Shown here piece by piece: positions 53,347-60,972 of a stretch of 64,000 nt of DNA (within the stretch, counting starts at the first letter, position 1; every line of letters starts with the position of its first letter). Source of the DNA: Crocosphaera chwakensis CCY0110 (lineage in GTDB: Bacteria > Cyanobacteriota > Cyanobacteriia > Cyanobacteriales > Microcystaceae); NCBI RefSeq assembly GCF_000169335.1, contig NZ_AAXW01000025.1, positions 1-64,000 on the forward strand, read 5' to 3'. The notes beneath the pieces are model-generated. The model made no database searches. It was not told where the DNA came from and saw nothing but the letters and a program-made list of their open reading frames with translations. Made by a program: the position numbers and the translations under genes.

Positions 53347-54025
53347 ATTGATTCAGCACTTGAGCATTTTCAGGGGTCAAAATTCTCTGTAATTCCGATA
53401 TTTTATTGACCATTGCCAAAAAACGCGCAGATTCTTGTTGTAAAGTTTTAATATGAATATTACGTTCTTCTTCTGTGGATGAATTTTTTAACTGATCTAG
53501 GGTACTAACCATAAATGAGAGGGGTTTACGAATAGTATGAGATAAATATTCCAAAAGCGTGTCTTTCGCCTGCAGTAATTCTTGCAGTTTTTCTATTTTT
53601 TGTTCTAAGGTTTCAGTTGATTCAGTTAGGTTTGAATATCGTTGCAAGAAAACTTGTTTCTTTCTCAATCTTGAAGTAATCGCTGCACGCAACTGTTCGC
53701 TAGTAACAGGTTTATTGAGATAATCATCTGCTCCTAATTCCATCCCATGACGAAGATCCTCATTATTGCTAGAAACTGTAAGAAAAATAAAAGGAATAGT
53801 TGCTGTTTGAGGATCTTTTTGTAGTTCATTTAAGACATCATACCCGTCTAATTCAGGCATTAAAATATCACAAATAATTAACTCAGGTAAATGAATTTGA
53901 GCTAATTCAATTCCTTGACGACCATCTTCTGCTTCGATGGGATAAAATCCTTCTATCTCTAAAAATTTTAAAAGGTTTGTTCGAGTTGCTCGATCATCTT
54001 CAATAATAAGAATTTTTTGTTTCAT
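53294..54025 (-). CDS. REC protein with DHp-like helix pair but no kinase ATPase domain
   Basis: 243 residues: a receiver domain (about 1-122; Asp9-Asp10 acidic pocket, Asp53 in IICDILMPELDG, Thr83, Lys105 in DYLNKP), a coiled coil (about 125-158), and a segment resembling a kinase dimerisation domain with LEYLSHTIRKPLSFM (His163). Nothing resembling HATPase follows before the stop. It may be a phosphotransfer or dimerised regulator, or a shortened hybrid kinase. The 3' end overlaps the GGDEF-EAL gene on the other strand by 53 bp, so transcription of one may affect the other. The ATG gives a complete REC domain. Confidence 0.85.
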   Translation of the reverse strand: MKQKILIIEDDRATRTNLLKFLEIEGFYPIEAEDGRQGIELAQIHLPELIICDILMPELDGYDVLNELQKDPQTATIPFIFLTVSSNNEDLRHGMELGADDYLNKPVTSEQLRAAITSRLRKKQVFLQRYSNLTESTETLEQKIEKLQELLQAKDTLLEYLSHTIRKPLSFMVSTLDQLKNSSTEEERNIHIKTLQQESARFLAMVNKISELQRILTPENAQVLNQFNFLDSEFEDYQIKDKV

Positions 54026-54215
54026 TTTCCCCCATCCATTTAATATAACGTTAATTTGTACTTTCTCTATAATATAGGTTAAATCTATAGTCCATTGATA
54101 TCTAACCAGTTGTCATCATCCCTTTACCCTCTTCAGCAAGTTGCACAACAAAACCGATATAATGTTAAATTCCCTCTAAAATATGAATAAGGGTTGATTT
54201 ATTCATTAGCGATCA

Positions 54216-55004
54216 ATGAACAATAAAAAAAAACAAAGATCCACAGAAGATATTCCTGAAGCATTACGAGATATTCCAGTGTCTCCTAAATCATCTTCTG
54301 TAAACCCTAGACTAATTATGCTTGGGTTAGGTGGGTTGATTATAATAGTTCTTGGGATTTCAGGGATTATAATGTTGGTTTCCTCCTTGTCTCAACCTAA
54401 TACGGTATCCGTTGAACCAACCCCATCACCGACTCCTACCCCATCACCAGAAACAATCGAAAATATTTTAGGACATTTACCTTACGAAGAAGCTGATCCC
54501 AGTCAATTAAAAGCTATTACAAACGACGGAAACATTAAACTGAGGAAAAAAGCAGCCGATAGCTTCTTACAAATGCAGCGAGATGCGCGAGCAAGTGGCA
54601 TTATTTTAAATCCAATTTCGGGTTTTAGAACCGTTGAACAACAAAAATATTTATTTTTTGAAATTAAACGTCAACGAAACCAGGATACTCGTGAAAGGGC
54701 TGAAGTTAGCGCACCTCCAAAGTATAGCGAACATCATACAGGATATGCTGTTGATATCGGTGATGGTCAAGTTCCTGCTACTAATTTAAGCGAAAATTTT
54801 GAACAAACCCCTGCCTTTCGCTGGTTAGAAAATAATGCAGCAAAATATAGTTTTGAATTGTCATTTCCCCGTAATAATTCCCAGGGAATTAGTTATGAAC
54901 CTTGGCACTGGAGATATGTGGGAGATACTGATAGTTTGAAAACGTTTTACGAAGCACAACAATTACAAAATAATTTCTCTTCTGACGAAAATGTAGTTAA
55001 TTAA
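54216..55004 (+). CDS. D-alanyl-D-alanine carboxypeptidase, VanY/LdcB family
   Basis: A membrane-anchored periplasmic zinc peptidase trimming peptidoglycan stem peptides. The N-terminal basic cytoplasmic part is followed by one membrane helix (about 30-56) and a Pro/Thr linker (TPSPTPTPSP). The catalytic domain (about 85-245) carries SEHHTGYAVDIGDG (His and Asp zinc ligands) and EPWHWRYVG (catalytic region His), both standard for the M15B/VanY-type fold. 262 residues. The SWIM-protein gene follows 17 bp after the stop, so they may form an operon. Confidence 0.9.
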   Translation: MNNKKKQRSTEDIPEALRDIPVSPKSSSVNPRLIMLGLGGLIIIVLGISGIIMLVSSLSQPNTVSVEPTPSPTPTPSPETIENILGHLPYEEADPSQLKAITNDGNIKLRKKAADSFLQMQRDARASGIILNPISGFRTVEQQKYLFFEIKRQRNQDTRERAEVSAPPKYSEHHTGYAVDIGDGQVPATNLSENFEQTPAFRWLENNAAKYSFELSFPRNNSQGISYEPWHWRYVGDTDSLKTFYEAQQLQNNFSSDENVVN

Positions 55005-55021
55005 GATCAAGTTTATTTATT

Positions 55022-55882
55022 ATGACACAAGCTAATGTAGCACAAGGCGGTAATAATTTACCTCAGCAGGAATGGTGGGTAATTCGTTGGTTAGAATTAT
55101 TGGATTCCTATCGCTTTAAAAAACGGTTAGAACGAGCAAGAAATTATGCTAGAGAAGGTCATGTATTAAGTATTGAATTTTCTGGCTCTGAGGTATTATC
55201 TAAAGTCCAAGGAACAGAACCAGATCCTTATCAAGTTTCTCTTTCTCTTGATCCTTTTACGGATGAAGATTGGAATTTTATTATTGAAAGTTTATCAAAA
55301 AAAGCTATTTTTTCTGCTCAATTATTAGCAGGAAAAATGCCTGATAATATTGAAAAAGTTTTTACAGAAAATGGTTTGAGTGTTTTCCCTTTTACTTTAT
55401 CTGATGTTCATTCCCGTTGTAGTTGTCCCGATAAAGCTAACCCTTGCAAACATATTGGAGCAATTTATTATCAATTGGCTGAAAGATTTAGCGAAGATCC
55501 TTTTATTATTTTTCAATTGAGAGGAAGAACCAAAACACAAATCTTAGAAGGCTTGAGGCAACTCCGTAAACAACAAAGAAATCCCCAGGAAACTCCATCA
55601 GAAAATAGTGAACAGGTAATTAAAAAAGAGCAAAAAGTAAAAGGAAAAGAAAAGCAAGAACATCAGGAATTAAATGTCAAAAACTTTTGGCAATATAAAG
55701 AATCTTTAGATCCATCTTTAGTTGTTATTGTCCCTCCTCCAGATAATAAAACAGTATTAGATGTTCTAGGAAACATACCATTAGCTTATGAAGAAGCGAA
55801 AACTGTTAAAGATTATCTTCAACAAGTTTATCAAATGGTGTCACAACAAGCAATGATGACAGCATTAAATCGAGATGAATAA
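55022..55882 (+). CDS. SWIM zinc-finger protein
   Basis: A 286-residue protein with a SWIM zinc-finger motif, CSCPDKANPCKHIGAIYY (CxC...CxH, about 137-154). The remaining parts are typical for the bacterial SWIM group, an N-terminal beta-rich part and a charged Lys/Glu/Gln-rich segment (about 190-225) before a C-terminal helical part. SWIM domains bind nucleic acids or proteins; in bacteria they often occur next to SNF2-type helicases, but none is adjacent here. Possibly co-transcribed with the VanY-like gene. Confidence 0.87.
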   Translation: MTQANVAQGGNNLPQQEWWVIRWLELLDSYRFKKRLERARNYAREGHVLSIEFSGSEVLSKVQGTEPDPYQVSLSLDPFTDEDWNFIIESLSKKAIFSAQLLAGKMPDNIEKVFTENGLSVFPFTLSDVHSRCSCPDKANPCKHIGAIYYQLAERFSEDPFIIFQLRGRTKTQILEGLRQLRKQQRNPQETPSENSEQVIKKEQKVKGKEKQEHQELNVKNFWQYKESLDPSLVVIVPPPDNKTVLDVLGNIPLAYEEAKTVKDYLQQVYQMVSQQAMMTALNRDE

Positions 55883-55888
55883 TTAATA

Positions 55889-56449
55889 TTATATGTTAGG
55901 AATTATAGTGATTAAAAAGTCAATTAAAGACATCTGAGATACCATAGTTTGCTTAGAAGATATGGTTTGTGTCATCCAACCTTGAACTAGATGAGGCGAT
56001 CGCCATAAATCCAAATGTTCAACAGCAGGATCAGCATAAAAATTAATTGATCCTGTACCTAATAGAATAGAACTATCATGAGTAAATTGGTCATGGCTAA
56101 CGCGATAAATGGGAAAAGGACCAAATAAAGGAACTCCCCACCCATCAAAAGCAATTAACCCTTTAATCGTATTGCCTTGTAACTGCCATTGCCAAGCAGC
56201 AGTAATAGCTGCAACTACCCCTGCGCTAAAAGCAATAATCGTTAATTTTTGTGATTTTTCATAGCATTTTTTTTGTAAATAATGTAATAAATGAAATCCA
56301 GAATAAGGGGGATATTTATCCGTTGGAAAGATTAATAAATTCTCTCGATTAATTGAGGAATGGCTAAAATTTGTGAGAAAAGAATCCGTCAAAGCCAGAT
56401 CATGAAATCCAGGACATATTAAATATAAACTAGACTCTTCTGTATCCAT
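55889..56449 (-). CDS. Putative alpha/beta-hydrolase-fold protein
   Basis: A 186-residue protein with alpha/beta-hydrolase traits: an N-terminal YLICPGFHD strand-loop, a nucleophile-elbow-like LTIIAFSAGVVAAITAAW (Ser in a A-F-S-A-G turn), and IKGLIAFDGWG. A catalytic His and Asp cannot be named safely. Conserved small hydrolase-like proteins of this type occur in cyanobacteria with unknown substrates. It is transcribed with the methyltransferase gene and is convergent with the SWIM gene, with only 6 bp between stops. Confidence 0.65.
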   Translation of the reverse strand: MDTEESSLYLICPGFHDLALTDSFLTNFSHSSINRENLLIFPTDKYPPYSGFHLLHYLQKKCYEKSQKLTIIAFSAGVVAAITAAWQWQLQGNTIKGLIAFDGWGVPLFGPFPIYRVSHDQFTHDSSILLGTGSINFYADPAVEHLDLWRSPHLVQGWMTQTISSKQTMVSQMSLIDFLITIIPNI

Positions 56450-56477
56450 AAAAAACTAAATTGATTTGATATTTTTC

Positions 56478-57224
56478 TTATTTATTTTTTGATGAAAAAT
56501 CTTGACAAGCCCAATCAACTTGTCGCAAAATACCCCGTAATAAGGCTACTTCTTCTGTTGTTAGGTTAGCTTTATTGTAAAGTCTGCGAAATTTCTCTAG
56601 ACGGGCTTTAGCCGTATGAGGATAAAGATAACCAATTTTCAGTAAAACCGCTTCTAAATGTTGATAATATCCTTCTAAAGCTTCAAAAGCAGCAGGATCA
56701 AAAGAGGGATTTGATGTATTTTCAAGGGGGTTTTGCGCTACTTGATAAAGTTCGTAACTACAGACAGCCACAGCTTGTGCTAAATTTAGGGAAGAATAGT
56801 CAGAGTTAGCCGGAATACAGACAAAACGTTGAGCATAACTGAGTTCTTCATTATTTAAGCCCCGATCTTCAGGCCCGAATATTAATGCCGTGTTTAAATC
56901 GTCAGTTAATAACCAGGGTAAAGCGTTGCGTGGGGTTTCGAGATGGGTAGGGAGAGAAAGCGATCGCCCTGTAGTAGCGATGATCCGATGACACCCTTGT
57001 AATGCTTGGGGAATGGTATCAACAACTTGAGACTTCTCTAACACATCAATTCCATGAACAGCCATCAGTCTAGCTTCTTCACCGAGGCGATCGCAATGAG
57101 GTTTTACTAAAAATAGCTGATTTAAGCTCATATTTTTCATTACACGGGCTACAGATCCCACATTTAAAGGCCCTGCCGGTTCTACCAAAACAATACGAAC
57201 TCTAGTCAGCGCAGTTTCATTCAT
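56478..57224 (-). CDS. RNA methyltransferase of the TrmH/TrmJ (SPOUT) family
   Basis: A 248-residue SPOUT-class methyltransferase acting on tRNA or rRNA 2'-O positions. The knot fold is visible: VRIVLVEPAGPLNVGSVARVMKNM (N-terminal), ALIFGPEDRGLNNEELSYA (motif 2) and ANSDYSSLNLAQAVAVCSYEL (motif 3, SAM binding). The C-terminal helical extension (about 175-248) is the TrmJ type. The exact target is not shown; TrmJ acts on tRNA position 32. Its start overlaps the preceding gene's stop by 4 bp. Confidence 0.9.
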   Translation of the reverse strand: MNETALTRVRIVLVEPAGPLNVGSVARVMKNMSLNQLFLVKPHCDRLGEEARLMAVHGIDVLEKSQVVDTIPQALQGCHRIIATTGRSLSLPTHLETPRNALPWLLTDDLNTALIFGPEDRGLNNEELSYAQRFVCIPANSDYSSLNLAQAVAVCSYELYQVAQNPLENTSNPSFDPAAFEALEGYYQHLEAVLLKIGYLYPHTAKARLEKFRRLYNKANLTTEEVALLRGILRQVDWACQDFSSKNK

Positions 57225-58015
57225 TCAGATTTATGATAATTATTTTTCACTGGTTTAATGGGTTTCGGTAAGGGAAGACGACGAGGAGAAGACAGGGGAC
57301 GATCTAAACTTGGGCTAGAAGGTGAAGGGTGGTCGCTCTTTGGGGAGGGTTTTTGAGGGCGAAATTGTGATGAACTTCGTTTTTTGTCCCATGAACCCTT
57401 CTTTTGACCCATACTTCCTAAATTAGTCCCTGTTTTAATAGTCAGTTGATTTTCGAGCAGTTCTACACTCAAGTCCCAAAAACACCCCACTGCTTTGTCA
57501 GGAAGGGTCCCTTGTAATTTTAATTTAAAAAACTTAGGTTTTCCGGAGGCGTTCTTAGGAGACTGACGAATTTTAACAATGACAATTTTTTTGGGATGGG
57601 ACGCATAAACGACTTGTCCCCGAATCGAAAAGTCTCCACTTTTAATAGGAACCCCAGAGGATAAGTCGTCTTCAGATAGGGATAAATTGCTTCTTTCTGG
57701 ATGTAGCGTTTCTGGTTCCCAGACTCCAGCAATTTGTAATTGGAGTTGATCGTTAGCGAATCGAGTTCGGGGGTAAACAATCCACAAATGAGGTTGATCT
57801 AAATCAATATGTTTTTTGAATAAACTCAGCACTTTACCGAGGACAACAGTATCAATAATATTGCCCTCTTTTGTAATTAGTATTCCTCTGGTTTGATGTT
57901 CTTGGGAACGCTGATACTGACCCTCAATTAATCCAATTGCCCGATATTGTCTAGGACGACTCGGAGAAGGAATCGGAACATTGTTTTGAAGGTCATTGTC
58001 TGAGGAAGATAGCAT
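57221..58015 (-). CDS. Conserved-type hypothetical protein with basic tail
   Basis: A 264-residue soluble protein that I do not recognise. The N-terminal half (about 20-165) has several beta strands with YRAIGLIEGQYQRSQEHQTR, LHPERSN and VYASHPKKIVIVKIRQ. The tail from about 205 is Ser/Pro/Lys/Arg-rich low complexity, suited to RNA or acidic-partner binding. Four-base overlap with the downstream methyltransferase gene suggests linked function in RNA biology; this is inference. Confidence 0.7.
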   Translation of the reverse strand: MLSSSDNDLQNNVPIPSPSRPRQYRAIGLIEGQYQRSQEHQTRGILITKEGNIIDTVVLGKVLSLFKKHIDLDQPHLWIVYPRTRFANDQLQLQIAGVWEPETLHPERSNLSLSEDDLSSGVPIKSGDFSIRGQVVYASHPKKIVIVKIRQSPKNASGKPKFFKLKLQGTLPDKAVGCFWDLSVELLENQLTIKTGTNLGSMGQKKGSWDKKRSSSQFRPQKPSPKSDHPSPSSPSLDRPLSSPRRLPLPKPIKPVKNNYHKSE

Positions 58016-58138
58016 AATTTAAGCCGAGTTACCGAATGCTTCTGATGACTAAATTATCAGTTTTTTTTTAGGACTATGAGTAAATCAAGCATTTTTTAAG
58101 ATATAGATTATCAAAAACTAAATGAACCCTATCAAGGG

Positions 58139-58173
58139 ATAATCCCCGTACCTTTTTTAAGGCCGGGGATTAT
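58139..58173 (-). terminator. Terminator-like hairpin after glgA
   Basis: ATAATCCCCG (58139-58148) pairs perfectly with CGGGGATTAT (58164-58173), a 10-bp stem about 25 bp after the glgA stop. The loop contains a T/A-rich run, but no long T-run follows. Confidence 0.7.
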
Positions 58174-58197
58174 CAAAATAAAAGATAAACTCAAAAC

Positions 58198-59673
58198 TTA
58201 TTCTGCTTTAATTTTTTCATACACTTCTACATAGCTTTTTACAGAATTCCGCCAAGAATAGTCACAACGCATCCCTTGAACTGCTAACTTGTTAAATCCT
58301 TTGCGATCGGTGTACCATAACTCCAACGCACGGTGCATAGCCGATTCTAAAGCAGTAACATCTGTTTGGTAGAAAACGAAGCCGTTACGCTCTTCTGGTG
58401 GATGATTTTCATCATAGTCGTAATCAAACACCGTGTTAACTAAGCCTCCAACCCCCCGTACAATGGGAACCGTCCCGTATTTTAGCGAGATCATCTGGGT
58501 TAACCCACAGGGTTCATAGTTACTAGGAACTACCATCATATCAGCGCCTGCATAAATCAGGTGGGATAATTCTTCATCGAAACTCAGTTCTAAATGAACA
58601 TCAGGATGATCATTCAAGCGATGTTTGATCTGCCAAAACAGATTCTTGATGGCATCAGAAGTTGCTGAACCCAATAAAACAAACTGTGCGCTCCGTCTGA
58701 GAGCGTACTCTAGAGCATGATGAACTAAACCTACCCCTTTTTGATCATCGAGACGACCCACATAAGCAATGATTGGTCTATCTTTCTCTTCTAACCATAA
58801 CCGTTCTCGTAACCCTTTTTTGTTATAGGCTTTTAATTCAAAATCATCTGGGCCGAACGGCATAGGAATGTACTCATCTACTTCGGGATTCCAGATTTTA
58901 TAGTCTAAACCGTTAAGAATACCTCTAAATTTATCTTCATGAACGTAAAGGGTATGACCTAGTCCATAACCTTCACTACCAAAACGGGCTTCCCAAGCAT
59001 GATGAGGGGATACAGTATTGACGGCATTAGAATAAACAATGCCACTTTTCATAAAGTTAATATGATTAGGAATAGAGGTATCTTTAAGACGATCAGGACT
59101 CAGATAATAACCGTGATTATCTAACTGAATTGCTCCTAGAATATTAACACCGCCCCCTCCTTGATGTTTAAAATTGTGGATAGTATAACAAACCCTTTGA
59201 CGATCCATTCCTCGATATTTATATTGCTCAAATAACATCACAGGAAGTAGTCCCGTTTGCCAATCATGACAATGGATAATTTCAGGACGCTTACTACTCA
59301 CGCACATATATTCTAAAGCTGCTCGACTAAAGAAAGCAAAGCGGAGATTATCATCATTATTTCCGTAATAGTTCCCTCGATTAAAGAAATTCTCATTAGA
59401 ATGAGGTTCAATAAAGAAGCAGTTGCGTCCATGAACTTTGCCACCGAATACCGTACAGTGGATCGAACCACCCCCCCAAGGTACCCATAAATCATTATAT
59501 TCTTCGTGCAATCCCCAGATATGGTCGTAACGCATACAATCATATTTGGGAAGAATAATATCTACAATATGACCCTGGTTTTCGAGTTCGCGACTTAGCC
59601 CGAAAACAACATCACCTAAACCCCCTGCCTTAACGACGGGGGCGCATTCTGAGGCTACTTGGACAATATACAT
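58198..59673 (-). CDS. glgA: Glycogen synthase
   Basis: A GT5 enzyme that extends glycogen from ADP-glucose. 491 residues; the N-terminal VKAGGLGDVV (KxGGL-type ADP-glucose site, here KAGGL), IIHCHDWQTGLLPV, and the C-terminal FLPSNYEPCGLTQM-like (here VPSNYEPCGLTQMISLKYGT) and VRGVGGLVNTV are all present. The sequence is of the cyanobacterial GlgA2-like kind by recollection. It is a main route of carbon storage in photosynthetic cells. A terminator-like hairpin follows. Confidence 0.94.
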   Translation of the reverse strand: MYIVQVASECAPVVKAGGLGDVVFGLSRELENQGHIVDIILPKYDCMRYDHIWGLHEEYNDLWVPWGGGSIHCTVFGGKVHGRNCFFIEPHSNENFFNRGNYYGNNDDNLRFAFFSRAALEYMCVSSKRPEIIHCHDWQTGLLPVMLFEQYKYRGMDRQRVCYTIHNFKHQGGGGVNILGAIQLDNHGYYLSPDRLKDTSIPNHINFMKSGIVYSNAVNTVSPHHAWEARFGSEGYGLGHTLYVHEDKFRGILNGLDYKIWNPEVDEYIPMPFGPDDFELKAYNKKGLRERLWLEEKDRPIIAYVGRLDDQKGVGLVHHALEYALRRSAQFVLLGSATSDAIKNLFWQIKHRLNDHPDVHLELSFDEELSHLIYAGADMMVVPSNYEPCGLTQMISLKYGTVPIVRGVGGLVNTVFDYDYDENHPPEERNGFVFYQTDVTALESAMHRALELWYTDRKGFNKLAVQGMRCDYSWRNSVKSYVEVYEKIKAE

Positions 59674-59970
59674 AGTGGCTTCTTACTTTGATCCCTCTCA
59701 AGTTATATCGGCTATTGTATCAATTCTTAATATGCTACAAGCAATGTGTCAACTCCTTGATTAGAGAAGCAACAAGCGATAGTGAGAACACTACTAGCGT
59801 GATTAAGAGATTATAGTCATCATCATACCTGAGTTTGTTCTCAGAAACTGCTTAGTTTTTAGGGATAAGACTGTTTGATTCTTGATATTAGGAAACACCA
59901 GAATAGGCAACAGTAGAATATACCGACTTTAATCCTACCGTTTTTGCCTCTTTCTGGTTAAATCACCGAC

Positions 59971-60447
59971 TTAAGCAACTTCAATCAGCTTTTCTAATGC
60001 TTCCCAACGAAAATAACGTTCTCCACCCAGTTCAACCACTACTTTAATGCGGGGTTCTTGCTGAGGTAAAGTCACTAAATACTCTAATTCAGCTTTAGAA
60101 AGGATATAACCCTCTAAAATCCATAACACTAAACCTTTTGATTGGCGGGATAAACTTTCGAGTTGATAAGCAGCAATGGGAGGTACAAAATAAATAGGCC
60201 CAACTGCTGCATTTTGACCAATATTCTTTTTTCCTAGATGGGGAGGCCGTACCCCATGAACTCCCATTAAATAGGCACTCACATCCCCTAATCCTCTAGC
60301 AGTTAGAGAAAGACTTTCATAACCGTTGGTACGCAAACGCCTTTGATAACGTCCTTCAAACCCTCCTTCTAGAGGCGCATAAACCCCTAATGCGCCCGAC
60401 TTTTCTAATGCGCGAACAAATCCTTTACCAGTAGTAAGCAGTGCCAT
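59971..60447 (-). CDS. ndhN: NDH-1 subunit N (NdhN)
   Basis: A 158-residue oxygenic-photosynthesis-specific subunit of the NDH-1 complex at the peripheral arm on the cytoplasmic side. The family features are complete: MALLTTGKGFVRALEKSGAL, YAPLEGGFEGRYQRRLRTNG, LTARGLGDVSAYLMGVHGVR, PPHLGKK and LVLWILEGYILS. Divergent from psbI across 213 bp. Confidence 0.96.
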   Translation of the reverse strand: MALLTTGKGFVRALEKSGALGVYAPLEGGFEGRYQRRLRTNGYESLSLTARGLGDVSAYLMGVHGVRPPHLGKKNIGQNAAVGPIYFVPPIAAYQLESLSRQSKGLVLWILEGYILSKAELEYLVTLPQQEPRIKVVVELGGERYFRWEALEKLIEVA

Positions 60448-60660
60448 GTGATTAATACAACAATTTAGGTCTACAAATGCTTTTTTAGAATTATAGGAGA
60501 AAGATTGCTGTTAAAGAGAATCTCCAGTGTTAAATTAATAATCAAATCAATATATTGATGATCAATCCACCAAGACAAAACCGCCATTCATAGGTTAAAG
60601 TCAGATAGGAACCATTAACATTTGCTAGGGATCAACGCCCCATAAGGAGAACTAAATACT

Positions 60661-60777
60661 ATGCTAACCTTGAAAATCGCTGTTTACATCGTTGTTGCTT
60701 TCTTTATTTCCTTGTTCGTTTTCGGTTTTCTTTCGAGTGACCCTACTCGTAACCCTGGACGCAAGGACTTTGAATAA
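60661..60777 (+). CDS. psbI: Photosystem II reaction-centre protein I
   Basis: A 38-residue thylakoid single-span protein of the PSII core beside D1. MLTLKIAVYIVVAFFISLFV is the membrane span, and FGFLSSDPTRNPGRKDFE the conserved stromal tail, nearly identical to what is known for the family. AAGGAG stands upstream of the ATG. Monocistronic between ndhN and the LptD-like gene. Confidence 0.97.
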   Translation: MLTLKIAVYIVVAFFISLFVFGFLSSDPTRNPGRKDFE

Positions 60778-60972
60778 GACTGAATTGAGTTATCGAAAAG
60801 CTTGGGTCTAAACCTCCCCAAGCATTCACTCTGCCATAGCTGAGTTGGGTATTACGTTAAACTTAGGTGAGTAAAACGATAGGGGCGAGATATGGCTCGT
60901 CCCCGTCTCATCTCATTTGATCACGCTGCAGGTAGCCACTAAAACCTTTGAGCTTGATATTATCAATTTAAG

